Shown piece after piece: positions 54,976-63,489 of a DNA stretch of 64,000 bases (its first letter is position 1; every line of letters starts with the position of its first letter). Below the pieces are notes generated by a model, which worked only from the letters and a program-made list of their open reading frames with translations, searched no databases and was not told the DNA's origin. The stretch is from Burkholderia vietnamiensis LMG 10929 (GTDB taxonomy: Bacteria; Pseudomonadota; Gammaproteobacteria; Burkholderiales; Burkholderiaceae). The translations under genes and the position numbers were made by a program. Where the stretch lies: assembly GCF_000959445.1 (NCBI RefSeq), contig NZ_CP009630.1:868001-932000 (forward strand). Direction: 5' to 3'.

Positions 54976-56229
54976 TCAGCGCGCCGGTTCCGCGCGCACG
55001 ATCCGGCGCGCGGCGGCCAGGCCCAACAGCAGCAGAACCGCCACATACGCGACGACCGCGCCCCACGCGCCGTGTTGCCAGAACGTGCCGCCGACCGAGC
55101 CGAGCACGCTCGATCCGACGTAATAGGCGAGCAGGTACAGCGACGCCGCATGCCCCTTCGACGCCCCGGCGAGATGCCCGACCCAGCCGCTCGCGACCGC
55201 ATGCGCGACGAAGAAGCCGATCGTGATGAGCACGATCCCGACGATGATCGCCACGAGCGACGGCGACAGCGTCAGCGCGAGGCCCGCTGCGAAGACGAGA
55301 ATGCCGCTGACGAGAACGGGCGCACGCCCGACGCGATCGGCGAGCGCGCCCGCGCTCGACGACGACACCATCCCGAACAGATACGCCGTGAAGATCAGCC
55401 CGCACGCGGTTGCGCTCAGGTCGAACGGCGGCGCGATCAGCCGGAAGCCGACGTAGTTGTACACGGTCACGAACGCGCCCATCACCAGGAAGCCGATCGC
55501 GAACACGAACGGCAGGCGTGGATGACGCAGTTGCGCGCTCCATAGCTGCAGGTGATGCCGCAGCTTCAGGTCGGTGCGTTTCACGAAGCGGCGCGACGGC
55601 GGCAGCAGCACGACGAACGCGATGGCGGCGGCGAGATCGACGACGCCGATCGTCAGCATCGCGGTGCGCCACGAAAAGTACTCTTCGAGCGCGCTCATCC
55701 CGATCCGGCCGATCATGCCGCCGAACGCGGTGCCGCCGACGTACAGCCCCATCGACAGACCGAGCCCTTCGGGCGCGATCTCCTCGGCGAGATACGCCAT
55801 CGCGACGGCCGGCACGCCGCCGAGCGCGAAGCCTTCGAGTGCGCGCCACACCAGCAGCAGGTGCCAGCTCGGCGCAACGGCCGCCAGCAGGTTGAACAGC
55901 GCGGCGAGCGTCATCGACGCGAACATCGGCCCGCGCCGGCCGACGCGCTCCGACAGCGCGCCGGCGCACAGGATCGACACGGCCAGCATGCCGGTCGACA
56001 GCGACAGCGACAGCGAACTCGACGCCGCGCCGACATGGAATTCGCGCACGAACGCGGGCAGCAGCGGCTGCACGCAGTAGAGCAGCGAGAACGTCGCAAA
56101 GCCGGCCAGAAAGAGCGCCAGCGCGATGCGCAGGTAGGCGGCCGAGCGCGGCGACACGCCGGCAGGCAGCACATCGGGCGCGGTGGTCGCGCCGCGCGCC
56201 GCCGCAGGCGGGTTCGTAGAAGAAGGCAT
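54976..56229 (-). CDS. MFS transporter (YnfM-like)
   Basis: 417 aa, 12 helices. LFLAGFATFSLLYCVQPLLPAFVREFHV and GALSERVGRRGPMFASM are the family's first helix and loop motif; ALGGVPAVAMAYLAEEIAPEGLG follows. E. coli YnfM is an arabinose/drug efflux-like transporter with a divergent LysR (YnfL). The same divergent LysR layout is seen here. ATG 56229 was preferred to 56262, which lies nearer the operator region. Confidence 0.9.
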   Translation of the reverse strand: MPSSTNPPAAARGATTAPDVLPAGVSPRSAAYLRIALALFLAGFATFSLLYCVQPLLPAFVREFHVGAASSSLSLSLSTGMLAVSILCAGALSERVGRRGPMFASMTLAALFNLLAAVAPSWHLLLVWRALEGFALGGVPAVAMAYLAEEIAPEGLGLSMGLYVGGTAFGGMIGRIGMSALEEYFSWRTAMLTIGVVDLAAAIAFVVLLPPSRRFVKRTDLKLRHHLQLWSAQLRHPRLPFVFAIGFLVMGAFVTVYNYVGFRLIAPPFDLSATACGLIFTAYLFGMVSSSSAGALADRVGRAPVLVSGILVFAAGLALTLSPSLVAIIVGIVLITIGFFVAHAVASGWVGHLAGASKGHAASLYLLAYYVGSSVLGSVGGTFWQHGAWGAVVAYVAVLLLLGLAAARRIVRAEPAR

Positions 56230-56279
56230 GAGATGCACTGAATGGGCTGGGGAGGCGGCCATTCTTGCGCATGGTCAAA

Positions 56280-56296
56280 CATATGTCCAATATATG
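56280..56296. promoter_or_regulatory. AT-rich symmetric site between YnfM-like and LysR genes
   Basis: CATATGTCCAATATATG lies 50 bp from the transporter start and 87 bp from the LysR start. The flanking ATAT arms and 15-17 bp size suit a LysR recognition box. No experimental analogue is known to me. Confidence 0.4.
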
Positions 56297-56382
56297 AAAG
56301 AAACCGTAGCGATATGTTTTGCATCTGGCTGCGGCCGCTCGTTGCGGCTGCATGTTCCCGTCCACCGTCGATCGCATTGCGC

Positions 56383-57258
56383 ATGGAACTCAGGCATCTC
56401 CGCTACTTTCTGGCCGTCGCCGCCGCGTCGAACTTCACGAAGGCCGCGCAGGCGCTGGGCATCGGCCAGCCGCCGCTGAGCCAGCAGATCAGGGCGCTCG
56501 AGGACGAACTCGGCGTCGAGCTGTTCAAGCGAACCGCGCGCGGCGCCGAACTCACCGTTGCCGGCGAGGTGTTCGCGGAAGAGGCGCGGCGCGTGCTCGA
56601 CGACGCCGAGCGTGCTGCCCGTGCGGCGAAGCGGGCGGCACGCGGCGAAATCGGGCAGCTGCGCGTCGGCTTCACCGGGACGGCGGCGTTCAATTCGAAA
56701 GTCGCCGACCTGATCCGCCGCTTTCGCGAGGCGTTTCCGGATACCGAGCTGACGCTGCTGGAGGCGACCTCCGGCGTGCTGTTCGACGCGCTCGAAGCTG
56801 GCCGGCTCGACGTCGGGATCGTGCGTCCGGAGCGCCGCATCGCCGATACGCTGCACGCCGCGGACTGGGACGAGGAGCCGATGTTCGTCGCGCTGCCGGT
56901 CGCGCATCGGCTCGCGCGGCGCCGTCGGATCGAGCTTGCCGAACTCGCCGACGAGGCGTTCGTGCAGGTGCCGCGCGAAGCGGGCAGCGCGCTGTTCGAC
57001 GACATCGTCGCCGCCTGCAATGCCGCCGGCTTCCAGCCGCGCATGGCGCAGCCCGCACCGCAGATCGCGTCGGCGGTGACGCTCGTCGCGGCCGGACTCG
57101 GCGTGTCGATCGTGCCGATGGCGATCACGCAGGTGCAGGTCGCGGGCGTCGTCTATCGGCCGGTGGCCGACGACGGCCTGCGCGCGCGGCTCGCGATCGC
57201 CTCGCGACGCGACGCGCAGTCGCCGGTGGTGCGCAACTTTCTCGCGTTGGCGTGGTAG
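56383..57258 (+). CDS. LysR-family regulator (YnfL/BenM-like)
   Basis: 291 aa. HTH MELRHLRYFLAVAAASNFTKAAQALGIGQPPLSQQIRALEDELGVELFKRTARG. The complete effector domain is FTGTAAFNSKVADLIRRFREAFPDTELTLLEA. Divergent from the YnfM-like transporter and probably its regulator. ATG 56383 begins the conserved HTH; the longer frame covers the operator. Confidence 0.92.
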   Translation: MELRHLRYFLAVAAASNFTKAAQALGIGQPPLSQQIRALEDELGVELFKRTARGAELTVAGEVFAEEARRVLDDAERAARAAKRAARGEIGQLRVGFTGTAAFNSKVADLIRRFREAFPDTELTLLEATSGVLFDALEAGRLDVGIVRPERRIADTLHAADWDEEPMFVALPVAHRLARRRRIELAELADEAFVQVPREAGSALFDDIVAACNAAGFQPRMAQPAPQIASAVTLVAAGLGVSIVPMAITQVQVAGVVYRPVADDGLRARLAIASRRDAQSPVVRNFLALAW

Positions 57259-57533
57259 CCGGCGTGCCGCGACGCGTTGGCAGAATTGGCATCGACTCGC
57301 GGCTGCCTGCACGCCGTGCACCGTGCAGTGAATATGCCGATTGACGAACAGGCGAGTTTGTCCGGAACGAATGCCGTCGCGGTTGCGGCGCGGCGCGCGC
57401 CGCCCGCATCCGGGTTTCGATGCGTAGGTCCGCGACGCGGCGTGGACTATAAATGGAGACGTGTACCGGTGCTTGTCGGGCGTACGCGCGTGCCGCGCGG
57501 GTCCGCGCCGCGATCGCCCGGGGGAGGTGCACC

Positions 57534-59162
57534 GTGGTTCGCCAGACGCTTGCTCGCGCCGTGCTTCACGGCGCGTTGATCGGCGCCGTATTCGCGTGGT
57601 CGTGCGCGCCGTCGCCGCTCGTTGCCGGGACCGTCGCGGCGCCGCGCACGCCGCCCGGCATGAAGGTCAGGACGGCCGCGCCGCCGTATTCGATGCCGGT
57701 CGATTTCCCCGCGATCGTCGATCGCTACGGGCCGGCCGTCGTGACCGTCTCGACGGCCGCGGCGGAGCCGCAATCCGGCGGCCCGTCGTTCATGGAACTC
57801 GATCCCGACGATCCGCTCGCCGCATTCTTTCGCCGCGCAGCGCCGCCGCCGGCCGCGCCACGCGCGCAGACGCCGGCGCAGCCTTCCGATGCGTTGCCGC
57901 GCGCGATCGCCGGCAGCGGGTCGGGTTTCATCGTGAGCGCCGACGGGCTGATCCTGACGTCCGCGCACGTGGTGGCCGATGCGACCGACGTGACGGTGCG
58001 GCTGGCCGATCGCCGGATGCTCAAGGGCACGGTGCTGGCCGTCGATCCGCAGAGCGACGTCGCGGTGCTGCACGTCGACGCGACGAAGCTGCCGGTCGTG
58101 CGTCTCGGCGACTCGTCGCGGGTGCGCGCCGGCGAACCGGTGATGACGATCGGCGCGCCGGACGGCGCGGGCAATACGGTCACGGCCGGCATCGTCAGCG
58201 CGACGTCGCATCTGTTGCCGGACGGCGGCGCGTTTCCGTTCTTCCAGACCGACATCGCGGTGAACCACGACAACTCCGGCGGCCCGGTGTTCAACCGCGC
58301 GGGCGACGTGATCGGGATCGCGATGCAGGTCTACACGGACGCCGATCGCTACGCGAGCACGACGTTCGCGATTCCGATCGCGCTCGCCGTGAAGGTGCGC
58401 GCGCAAGTACAGGCGCAGATGCGCAGCAATGCGCAGGCGCAGCGCGCGGCGTCGGGGGATGGGGCGGGCAATGGGTCGGCTAATGGATCGGCTAATGCAC
58501 TGGGTGTGGACGTGCAGGATGTCGGCGTCGGACTCGCGGCCGCGTTCGGGTTGCCGCGCGCGGCGGGCGCGCTCGTGAACACCGTCGATCCCGGCTCACC
58601 GGCCGCGTTGGCCGGCGTGAAGCCGGGCGACGTGATCGTGAAGTTCGGCGACCGGCCGATCGGCCGCGCGGCGGAGTTGAACGATCTGGCCGCGGCGTTG
58701 CCGGCGGGCGGGAAGGCGACGCTGCGGGCGATCCGCAATCGCGTGCCGAAGACGCTGGTGGTCACGGGCGCGGCCACGGGCGCCGACGACGCGATCGACG
58801 ACGCGGCGTCGGCAGGCGTGCCAGGTGCTACGGGGCCGGTCGGCGCCGCCGGTGCGACGGCGCTGACGGTGGCCGCCGCGCGGCCGGCCGACGGCGGCGA
58901 TCGGCTCGGACTGACGATGCATCCGCTGAGCGACGCGGAACGCCGATCGACCGGGCTCGCCGTCGGAATGATGGTGGATGCGGTGCACGGGCCGGCTGCG
59001 CGCGCCGGCATCCGGCCCGGCGACGTGGTGCTCGAACTCAACGATACGTTGCTCGAAACGCCGGAAGACGTGCCGGCGCTGGAAGCGCACGGCGGCAACG
59101 CGATCGCGGTGCTGATCCAGCGCGACAACGCGCGCAGATTCGTGTCGGTGCGGGCGCGGTAG
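57534..59162 (+). CDS. HtrA/DegP-type periplasmic serine protease with two PDZ domains
   Basis: 542 aa. Triad His145 (LTSAHVVADA), Asp175 (PQSDVAVLH) and Ser248 (VNHDNSGGPVFN). The residue two before the serine is Asp where DegP-type enzymes have Gly (GNSGG), an unusual oxyanion-loop change. Signal peptide at 1-32 (LARAVLHGALIGAVFAWSC...). PDZ1 is about 325-415 (GVGLAAAFGLPRAAGALVNTVDPGSPAALAGVKPGDVIV) and PDZ2 about 455-540. GTG 57534 has GGGGGAGG 6 nt upstream. A promoter for the next unit begins 5 nt after its stop codon. Confidence 0.92.
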   Translation: MVRQTLARAVLHGALIGAVFAWSCAPSPLVAGTVAAPRTPPGMKVRTAAPPYSMPVDFPAIVDRYGPAVVTVSTAAAEPQSGGPSFMELDPDDPLAAFFRRAAPPPAAPRAQTPAQPSDALPRAIAGSGSGFIVSADGLILTSAHVVADATDVTVRLADRRMLKGTVLAVDPQSDVAVLHVDATKLPVVRLGDSSRVRAGEPVMTIGAPDGAGNTVTAGIVSATSHLLPDGGAFPFFQTDIAVNHDNSGGPVFNRAGDVIGIAMQVYTDADRYASTTFAIPIALAVKVRAQVQAQMRSNAQAQRAASGDGAGNGSANGSANALGVDVQDVGVGLAAAFGLPRAAGALVNTVDPGSPAALAGVKPGDVIVKFGDRPIGRAAELNDLAAALPAGGKATLRAIRNRVPKTLVVTGAATGADDAIDDAASAGVPGATGPVGAAGATALTVAAARPADGGDRLGLTMHPLSDAERRSTGLAVGMMVDAVHGPAARAGIRPGDVVLELNDTLLETPEDVPALEAHGGNAIAVLIQRDNARRFVSVRAR

Positions 59163-59166
59163 TGCG

Positions 59167-59196
59167 TTGACCGCCAAGCGGTCGAGCAACTAACAT
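59167..59196 (+). promoter_or_regulatory. Sigma-70 promoter of the efflux attenuator unit
   Basis: TTGACC (59167-59172), an 18-nt spacer, and TAACAT (59191-59196). The predicted start near 59203 is 40 nt before the leader ORF. It begins only 5 nt after the htrA stop codon. Confidence 0.6.
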
Positions 59197-59242
59197 CGTT
59201 CGACATCGCTGCCCGCGATTCGGGCATTCGGAGCCATACGGA

Positions 59243-59293
59243 ATGAACGCGGCAATCTTTTTCGTAGTAGTACACAGGCGCAGGGTCCGGTAG
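59243..59293 (+). CDS. Leader peptide of the efflux attenuator (MNAAIFFVVVHRRRVR)
   Basis: 16 codons and TAG. GGAG at 59230-59233 is 9 nt before the ATG. It uses codons rare in this GC-rich genome: GTA three times in a row, AGG twice, TTT. The peptide has an IFFVVV core and Arg-x-Arg motifs (RRR, RVR). Both types of motif occur in macrolide-dependent arrest peptides such as ErmCL (IFVI) and +x+ leaders. Its last codons form one arm of alternative RNA structures that overlap the terminator at 59317. It therefore looks like a sensing leader for the MFS pump at 59389. A valine/arginine tRNA-starvation attenuator is the main alternative. Confidence 0.65.
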   Translation: MNAAIFFVVVHRRRVR

Positions 59294-59319
59294 CGGCATC
59301 GCGCCGGCACCCATGCGCC
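59277..59319 (+). promoter_or_regulatory. Predicted anti-terminator pairing
   Basis: GGCGCAGGGT (59277-59286, leader codons 12-15) can pair with ACCCATGCGCC (59309-59319) over 10 bp with one bulged A. The second strand takes up the first bases of the terminator's 5' arm. A competing hairpin, GGTCCGG (59284-59290) with CCGGCACC (59304-59311), would leave the terminator free. Confidence 0.55.
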
Positions 59320-59344
59320 CCCGACTTGCTCGGGGGCTTTTTTT
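59317..59344 (+). terminator. Intrinsic terminator upstream of the efflux gene (attenuator)
   Basis: An 8-bp stem GCCCCCGA/TCGGGGGC (59317-59324, 59330-59337), loop CTTGC, then seven T residues (59338-59344). It lies 24 nt after the leader-peptide stop and 45 nt before the pump start codon, with its own promoter upstream. It is thus positioned to attenuate the pump and not merely to end htrA. Confidence 0.9.
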
Positions 59345-59388
59345 GCATCGCGCACGGCCGCACGGCGCATGTGCGGGAGGGCATCCAC

Positions 59389-60591
59389 TTGCAACCAGAC
59401 CTGTCGAACGCTTCGGCCGCCGCGGCGCCGCGATATGCGACGTTGATCGCGCTGTGCGTGCTCTCGGTGCTGCCGTTGAGCTTGTTTCTGCCGTCGTTGC
59501 CCGCGATCGCGCGCGAACTGCGCGCCGACTACGCGCTGGTCGCCCTTTCCGTCGCCGGCTACGCGGCCGTCGCCGCAGCGCTGGAGTTCGTCATGGGGCC
59601 GCTGTCCGACCGGTTCGGGCGCCGGCCCATCGTGCTGCTGAGCGTAGGGGCGTTCACGTTCGGCTCGCTCGGTTGTGCGCTCGCAACCGACATTCGCGTG
59701 TTTCTCGCTTGCCGTCTGCTGCAGGCCGCGATTACGTCCGTCTACCCGGTGTCGATGGCGACGATTCGCGACACCGGCGGGGGCGAGCATGCGGCCGGGC
59801 GGATCGGCTATGCGGCGATGGCGGCGGCGTTCGCGCCGATGATCGGGCCGACGCTGGGCGGCGTGCTCGATCAGACCGTCGGCTGGCGCGCGAGCTTCGG
59901 GCTGCTCGCCGCAGCCGGCATTGCGCTGCTCGGCTGGTGTGCGGCCGATCTCGTCGAGACGCATTCGCCCCACGTCCGGACGCTCGCGCAACAGCTGCGC
60001 GCGTATCCGGCACTGCTGCGCGCGCGTCGGTTCTGGGCCTATGCGCTTTGCATGGCGTTTTCCACCGGCGCGTTCTATGCGTTCCTGGCCGGTGCGCCGC
60101 TCGCCGCCAAAGTGGTGTTCGGTATCCCGCCCGTGCAAATCGGCTTGTGCATGGGTGTGGTCACGGCCGGCTTCATATGCGGCAGCTTCGTCGCTGCGCG
60201 ACGCGCACACCGGCATGCGCTTGCGACGACGATCCTGTGCGGGCGCGCGGTCGCCTGCATGGGGCCGGCGATCGCGCTTGCATTGTTGCTCGGCGGCGTG
60301 ACGCATCCGCTTGCATGGTTCGGCCCGTGCGTCTTGATCGGCGTCGGAAACGGGCTGTCGAATCCGGCGGCGCACGCGGGCGCGATGGCGGTACGGCCGG
60401 ATCTGGCGGGCAGCGCATCGGGGCTGGCCGGCGCCGCGACCATCGCCGGCGGCGCCGCGCTCGCGTCGTTGACCGGCGCCGTCCTGACCACCGGCAATGC
60501 GGCGTATGCGCCGCTCGCGATGATGTCGCTGTCGACGCTCATCGCGTTGGCGGCGGCAATGTGCATCCGGGCCTTCGATGCCCGCGCGTGA
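59389..60591 (+). CDS. Bcr/CflA-type MFS drug efflux transporter under attenuator control
   Basis: 400 aa, 12 helices. PLSLFLPSLPAIARELRADYALVALSVAGYAAVAAALEFVMGPLSDRFGRRPIVL carries the Bcr/CflA hallmark and the MFS loop motif. TTG 59389 was chosen because GGGAGGG lies 7 nt upstream; GTG 59371 is the alternative. Codons before that run into the terminator hairpin. It is a proton-coupled exporter, probably of an antibiotic that also slows the ribosome, judging from the leader peptide. A second Bcr/CflA gene in the window (14923) lacks such a leader. Confidence 0.9.
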   Translation: MQPDLSNASAAAAPRYATLIALCVLSVLPLSLFLPSLPAIARELRADYALVALSVAGYAAVAAALEFVMGPLSDRFGRRPIVLLSVGAFTFGSLGCALATDIRVFLACRLLQAAITSVYPVSMATIRDTGGGEHAAGRIGYAAMAAAFAPMIGPTLGGVLDQTVGWRASFGLLAAAGIALLGWCAADLVETHSPHVRTLAQQLRAYPALLRARRFWAYALCMAFSTGAFYAFLAGAPLAAKVVFGIPPVQIGLCMGVVTAGFICGSFVAARRAHRHALATTILCGRAVACMGPAIALALLLGGVTHPLAWFGPCVLIGVGNGLSNPAAHAGAMAVRPDLAGSASGLAGAATIAGGAALASLTGAVLTTGNAAYAPLAMMSLSTLIALAAAMCIRAFDARA

Positions 60592-60717
60592 GTCATGTGC
60601 GCCGCCGCGCGCGGCCGGCGCGCCGATCGGGCGCAATGTGCGCGCCGTGCCGACCGGAGCCAAACGACGCGACGCGCAGCCGTTCCCGCCGGCGCCCGCG
60701 CATTGCCACTACAGCCG

Positions 60718-61416
60718 TTACGGCTTCGCGCCGACCACGAACTCGAACGTCGCGACGCCGTCCACCCCGCCCGTCACGCGATCGCCCGGCTGCAGCGCGC
60801 CCACGCCGGCCGGCGTGCCGGTGAAGATCAGGTCGCCGGCCTTCAACGCGACCGAGCGCGACACGTAGGCGATCACGTCGGGCACGGCCCAGATCATGTC
60901 GGCGAGATCGCCTTGCTGACGCGTGTCGCCGTTCACCGCGAGCCAGATCCGCCCGCTCGCCGGGTGGCCGGTCGCGCTCGCGGCGCGCAGCGGGCTCATC
61001 GGCCCCGACGCGTCGAAGCCCTTCGCCCAGTCCCACGGGCGGCCCAGCTTCTTGGCTTCGGCCTGCAGGTCGCGACGCGTGAGGTCGACGCCGACGCCGT
61101 AACCCCACACGTGCGACAGCGCGTCGGCCGGCTCGATCGAGCGGCCGTCCTTGCCGATCGCGACGACCAGCTCGATCTCGTGATGGAGGTCGTTCGTCAG
61201 CGGCGGATACGGGACGGTGCCGGCGGCCGGCACGACCGCATCGGCCGGCTTCGTGAAGAAGAACGGCGGTTCGCGGTCGGGATCGGCGCCCATTTCCCGC
61301 GCGTGGTCGGCGTAGTTGCGGCCCACGCAGAACACGCGGCGTACCGGAAAGCGCGCGGACGATTGATCGACTTCGACGGAAGGACGCTCGGGAGCGTCGA
61401 TGACGTATGCGGACAT
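60718..61416 (-). CDS. Fumarylacetoacetate hydrolase family protein (fumarylpyruvate hydrolase-like)
   Basis: 232 aa, single FAH domain. Metal ligands Glu80 and Glu82 (LHHEIELVVAIG) and Asp111 (GVGVDLTRRDLQ); VFCVGRNYADHAREMG and FFFTKPADA are family blocks. Close in pattern to YcgM and NagK, which hydrolyse fumarylpyruvate or similar beta-diketo acids. No gentisate genes are adjacent. It lies 128 nt downstream of an AraC gene on the same strand. ATG 61416 with GAGG upstream. Confidence 0.88.
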   Translation of the reverse strand: MSAYVIDAPERPSVEVDQSSARFPVRRVFCVGRNYADHAREMGADPDREPPFFFTKPADAVVPAAGTVPYPPLTNDLHHEIELVVAIGKDGRSIEPADALSHVWGYGVGVDLTRRDLQAEAKKLGRPWDWAKGFDASGPMSPLRAASATGHPASGRIWLAVNGDTRQQGDLADMIWAVPDVIAYVSRSVALKAGDLIFTGTPAGVGALQPGDRVTGGVDGVATFEFVVGAKP

Positions 61417-61544
61417 CGGATGGCCTCGTTCGAATGGAAGACGGATACCGGCCGCCACCCGACGGCGGCGGCCCGGCATGCCTGCAACGATACCGGAGCG
61501 CCGCGCGCCGCGATGCGACGCAACTGCGCTTTAACCGGACAAAT

Positions 61545-62513
61545 CTACGCGTCCGCGGCCGGCGCCGCGTCGGTTGCATCGGCCGCATCGGCCGCGCCGA
61601 CTGCATCGGGCAGCGCGGCGTTCGCGTCGCGGTACGCCTTCGGCGACACGCCGACGCGCGCGCGAAAGCGCCGCGCGAAATACCCTTCGTCGCGGAAGCC
61701 GACTGCACGGGCGATGTCCGCGATGCGCCGGCTCGTATGCGCGAGCAGCGATTGCGCGAGCGCGATCCGGCGCTCGGTCACTAGATCGGTGAAGGTGCTG
61801 CCGGTCTCCTTGCGCACCAGATGCGCGAGGTAGTTCGGCGACAGGAACGCGGCCTCGGCGGTGGCCGCAAGCGTCAGGTCTTCGCGCGTGAGGTTGGCGC
61901 GCACATGGCGCAGCACGCGTGCGAGCGCGTCGCGCCGGCCCGCGCGCTGGGCGCCGCGCTGCGCGAGCTTGTCGAGCGCGCCGGCGTACTGCGTGCAGAC
62001 GAGCCCGATCAGCTGCAGCAGATAGCCGCGCAGCAGCGTGGTCGACCCGAAGGTGCGGACCCGGTCGGCGTCGAGCATGCACAGCGCGAGGCGGCGTGCT
62101 TCGTCGAACGCGTCGCCGGTCAGGATGAAGTCGAGATGCTCCTGGAAGCGAAACGGCGTCAGTTCGGGGACGCGGTGCGCGGGCACGTCCTCGAGATCGA
62201 GCGGATCGACGTCGAGATCGGTGCGCAGGAACGCCTGGCTGAAGTTGATCACGATGAAGTGAGCGCCTTCCGGATGCGGAATCAGGTGTTCGCGATGCGG
62301 CAGAACGAACGCGAGCGCGCCGCGCGGAAACGGCCGCGTGACGCCGCCGATCCGCTGCTCGGTGTCGCCGCCGAGATTGAACTGGATCTGGAAGTAGGTG
62401 TGCCGGTGCGGTTCGGTGATCGCCTGGCGCGACGCCTGATCGCGGATGTAGAAATCGAGCCGGTCGCTGCGTTCGGGCATCCCGTACAGGCGCGGCGGGG
62501 CGGAGGAGGGCAT
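61545..62513 (-). CDS. AraC-family transcriptional regulator
   Basis: 322 aa. The N-terminal cupin-like sensor (EPHRHTYFQIQFNLGGDTEQRIGG...FPRGALAFVLPHREHLIPHPEG) is followed by two C-terminal HTHs (LTLAATAEAAFLSPNYLAHLVRKETGSTFTDLVTERRI; RIADIARAVGFRDEGYFARRFRARVGVSPKAYR). An Ala/Asp-rich tail ends it. Possibly controls the FAH gene downstream. Confidence 0.92.
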   Translation of the reverse strand: MPSSAPPRLYGMPERSDRLDFYIRDQASRQAITEPHRHTYFQIQFNLGGDTEQRIGGVTRPFPRGALAFVLPHREHLIPHPEGAHFIVINFSQAFLRTDLDVDPLDLEDVPAHRVPELTPFRFQEHLDFILTGDAFDEARRLALCMLDADRVRTFGSTTLLRGYLLQLIGLVCTQYAGALDKLAQRGAQRAGRRDALARVLRHVRANLTREDLTLAATAEAAFLSPNYLAHLVRKETGSTFTDLVTERRIALAQSLLAHTSRRIADIARAVGFRDEGYFARRFRARVGVSPKAYRDANAALPDAVGAADAADATDAAPAADA

Positions 62514-62645
62514 GAAGAATTCGGCTGGTCGAGACGCGGTTGAGCCGCGATGGTACAGCGAACCGGGCGCCGCCGGAATCGGCGGGCGCCGGGCGACGGC
62601 TCCGCGGGGCGGCTCGACGCTTCGCGCCTCGCTGCACCGGATCGG

Positions 62646-63434
62646 CTATGCGTCCGGATGGAAGCCGAGATAGCGCACGCGCGGGCCGGCAAGCGCGGCG
62701 GCGCTGCGGCTCGCCGCGCCCACCGCCGCGAGCGCGTCGATCGTGGCGGTGCGATTCGACGTCAGCGTCCACGCCGCCGCTTGCGCGTCGTCGGCGGCCG
62801 GCGCAGCGCCCACGGCCGTCAGCGCGGCGAGCAGCGCATCCGCGGGCGGCGCATGAACCGCGAAGCCCTCGTTCGCGACGGCCGCCGTATCGATGGCGAG
62901 CATCTCGCACAGCCGCGCCCGCAGCGGCGTCTCGATCTCGCTCGCCGTTCGCGAACGTGCGACGTGCTCGGCCGTCGCCGCGTCGACGAGCGTGCCGCCG
63001 CGGAGCAGCGGCGCCTGCTGCCATGCGTCCGACGGGCATTGCTTGCCGGGCGGCGCGAGCGGCACGAACGGGTTGACTTCGGCCGGGTAGATGCGGCATA
63101 CGAGCGGCCGATCGTCGTAGATCCCGCAGCGGAGGTCGTCGCGCAGGTTCGGGCACGGCCCGGCATGCGATGCGACGAGCACGGCCGTCACGCGCAGCGG
63201 CAGCGCACCGCTCGAGGCGGGCGTCGAGCGCGCCCGCTTGTACGCGGCGAACGCGTTGCCGGCCTCGGGCTCCTCGAGCCACGGCATCGCGTCGCACAGC
63301 AGTTCGACGTGGCCGCCGCGGCGCAGCCACGCGATCGCTTCGTCGATCGTCAACGGAATGCGCAGGTCGCGGCAGCAGCCGCCGCAGCCGGTGCACGCGA
63401 AATCGAGGTCGGCTGGCGTGTCGTTCATGCGCAT
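62646..63434 (-). CDS. YkgJ-family Cys-cluster protein
   Basis: 262 aa. The N-terminal CTGCGGCCRDLRI and the later CPNLRDDLRCGIYDDRPLVCRIYP give the conserved cysteine set thought to bind zinc or an iron-sulfur cluster. The C-terminal 90 residues are Ala-rich and not conserved to my knowledge. Function unknown. ATG 63434 or the in-frame ATG at 63428 may be used. It is 55 nt downstream of the uracil-DNA glycosylase gene. Confidence 0.85.
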   Translation of the reverse strand: MRMNDTPADLDFACTGCGGCCRDLRIPLTIDEAIAWLRRGGHVELLCDAMPWLEEPEAGNAFAAYKRARSTPASSGALPLRVTAVLVASHAGPCPNLRDDLRCGIYDDRPLVCRIYPAEVNPFVPLAPPGKQCPSDAWQQAPLLRGGTLVDAATAEHVARSRTASEIETPLRARLCEMLAIDTAAVANEGFAVHAPPADALLAALTAVGAAPAADDAQAAAWTLTSNRTATIDALAAVGAASRSAAALAGPRVRYLGFHPDA

Positions 63435-63489
63435 GTGTCGGGTGCCGCGTTCAAGCGGGAAAGGATGGCGCCGCAGCCGGCGGCCCGGT

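Noticed and set aside
59317..59344. Plain terminator of htrA
   Set aside because: It lies 155 nt beyond the htrA stop, after an independent promoter and a small ORF. Its pairing overlap with that ORF fits attenuation better, although it may also stop htrA transcripts.
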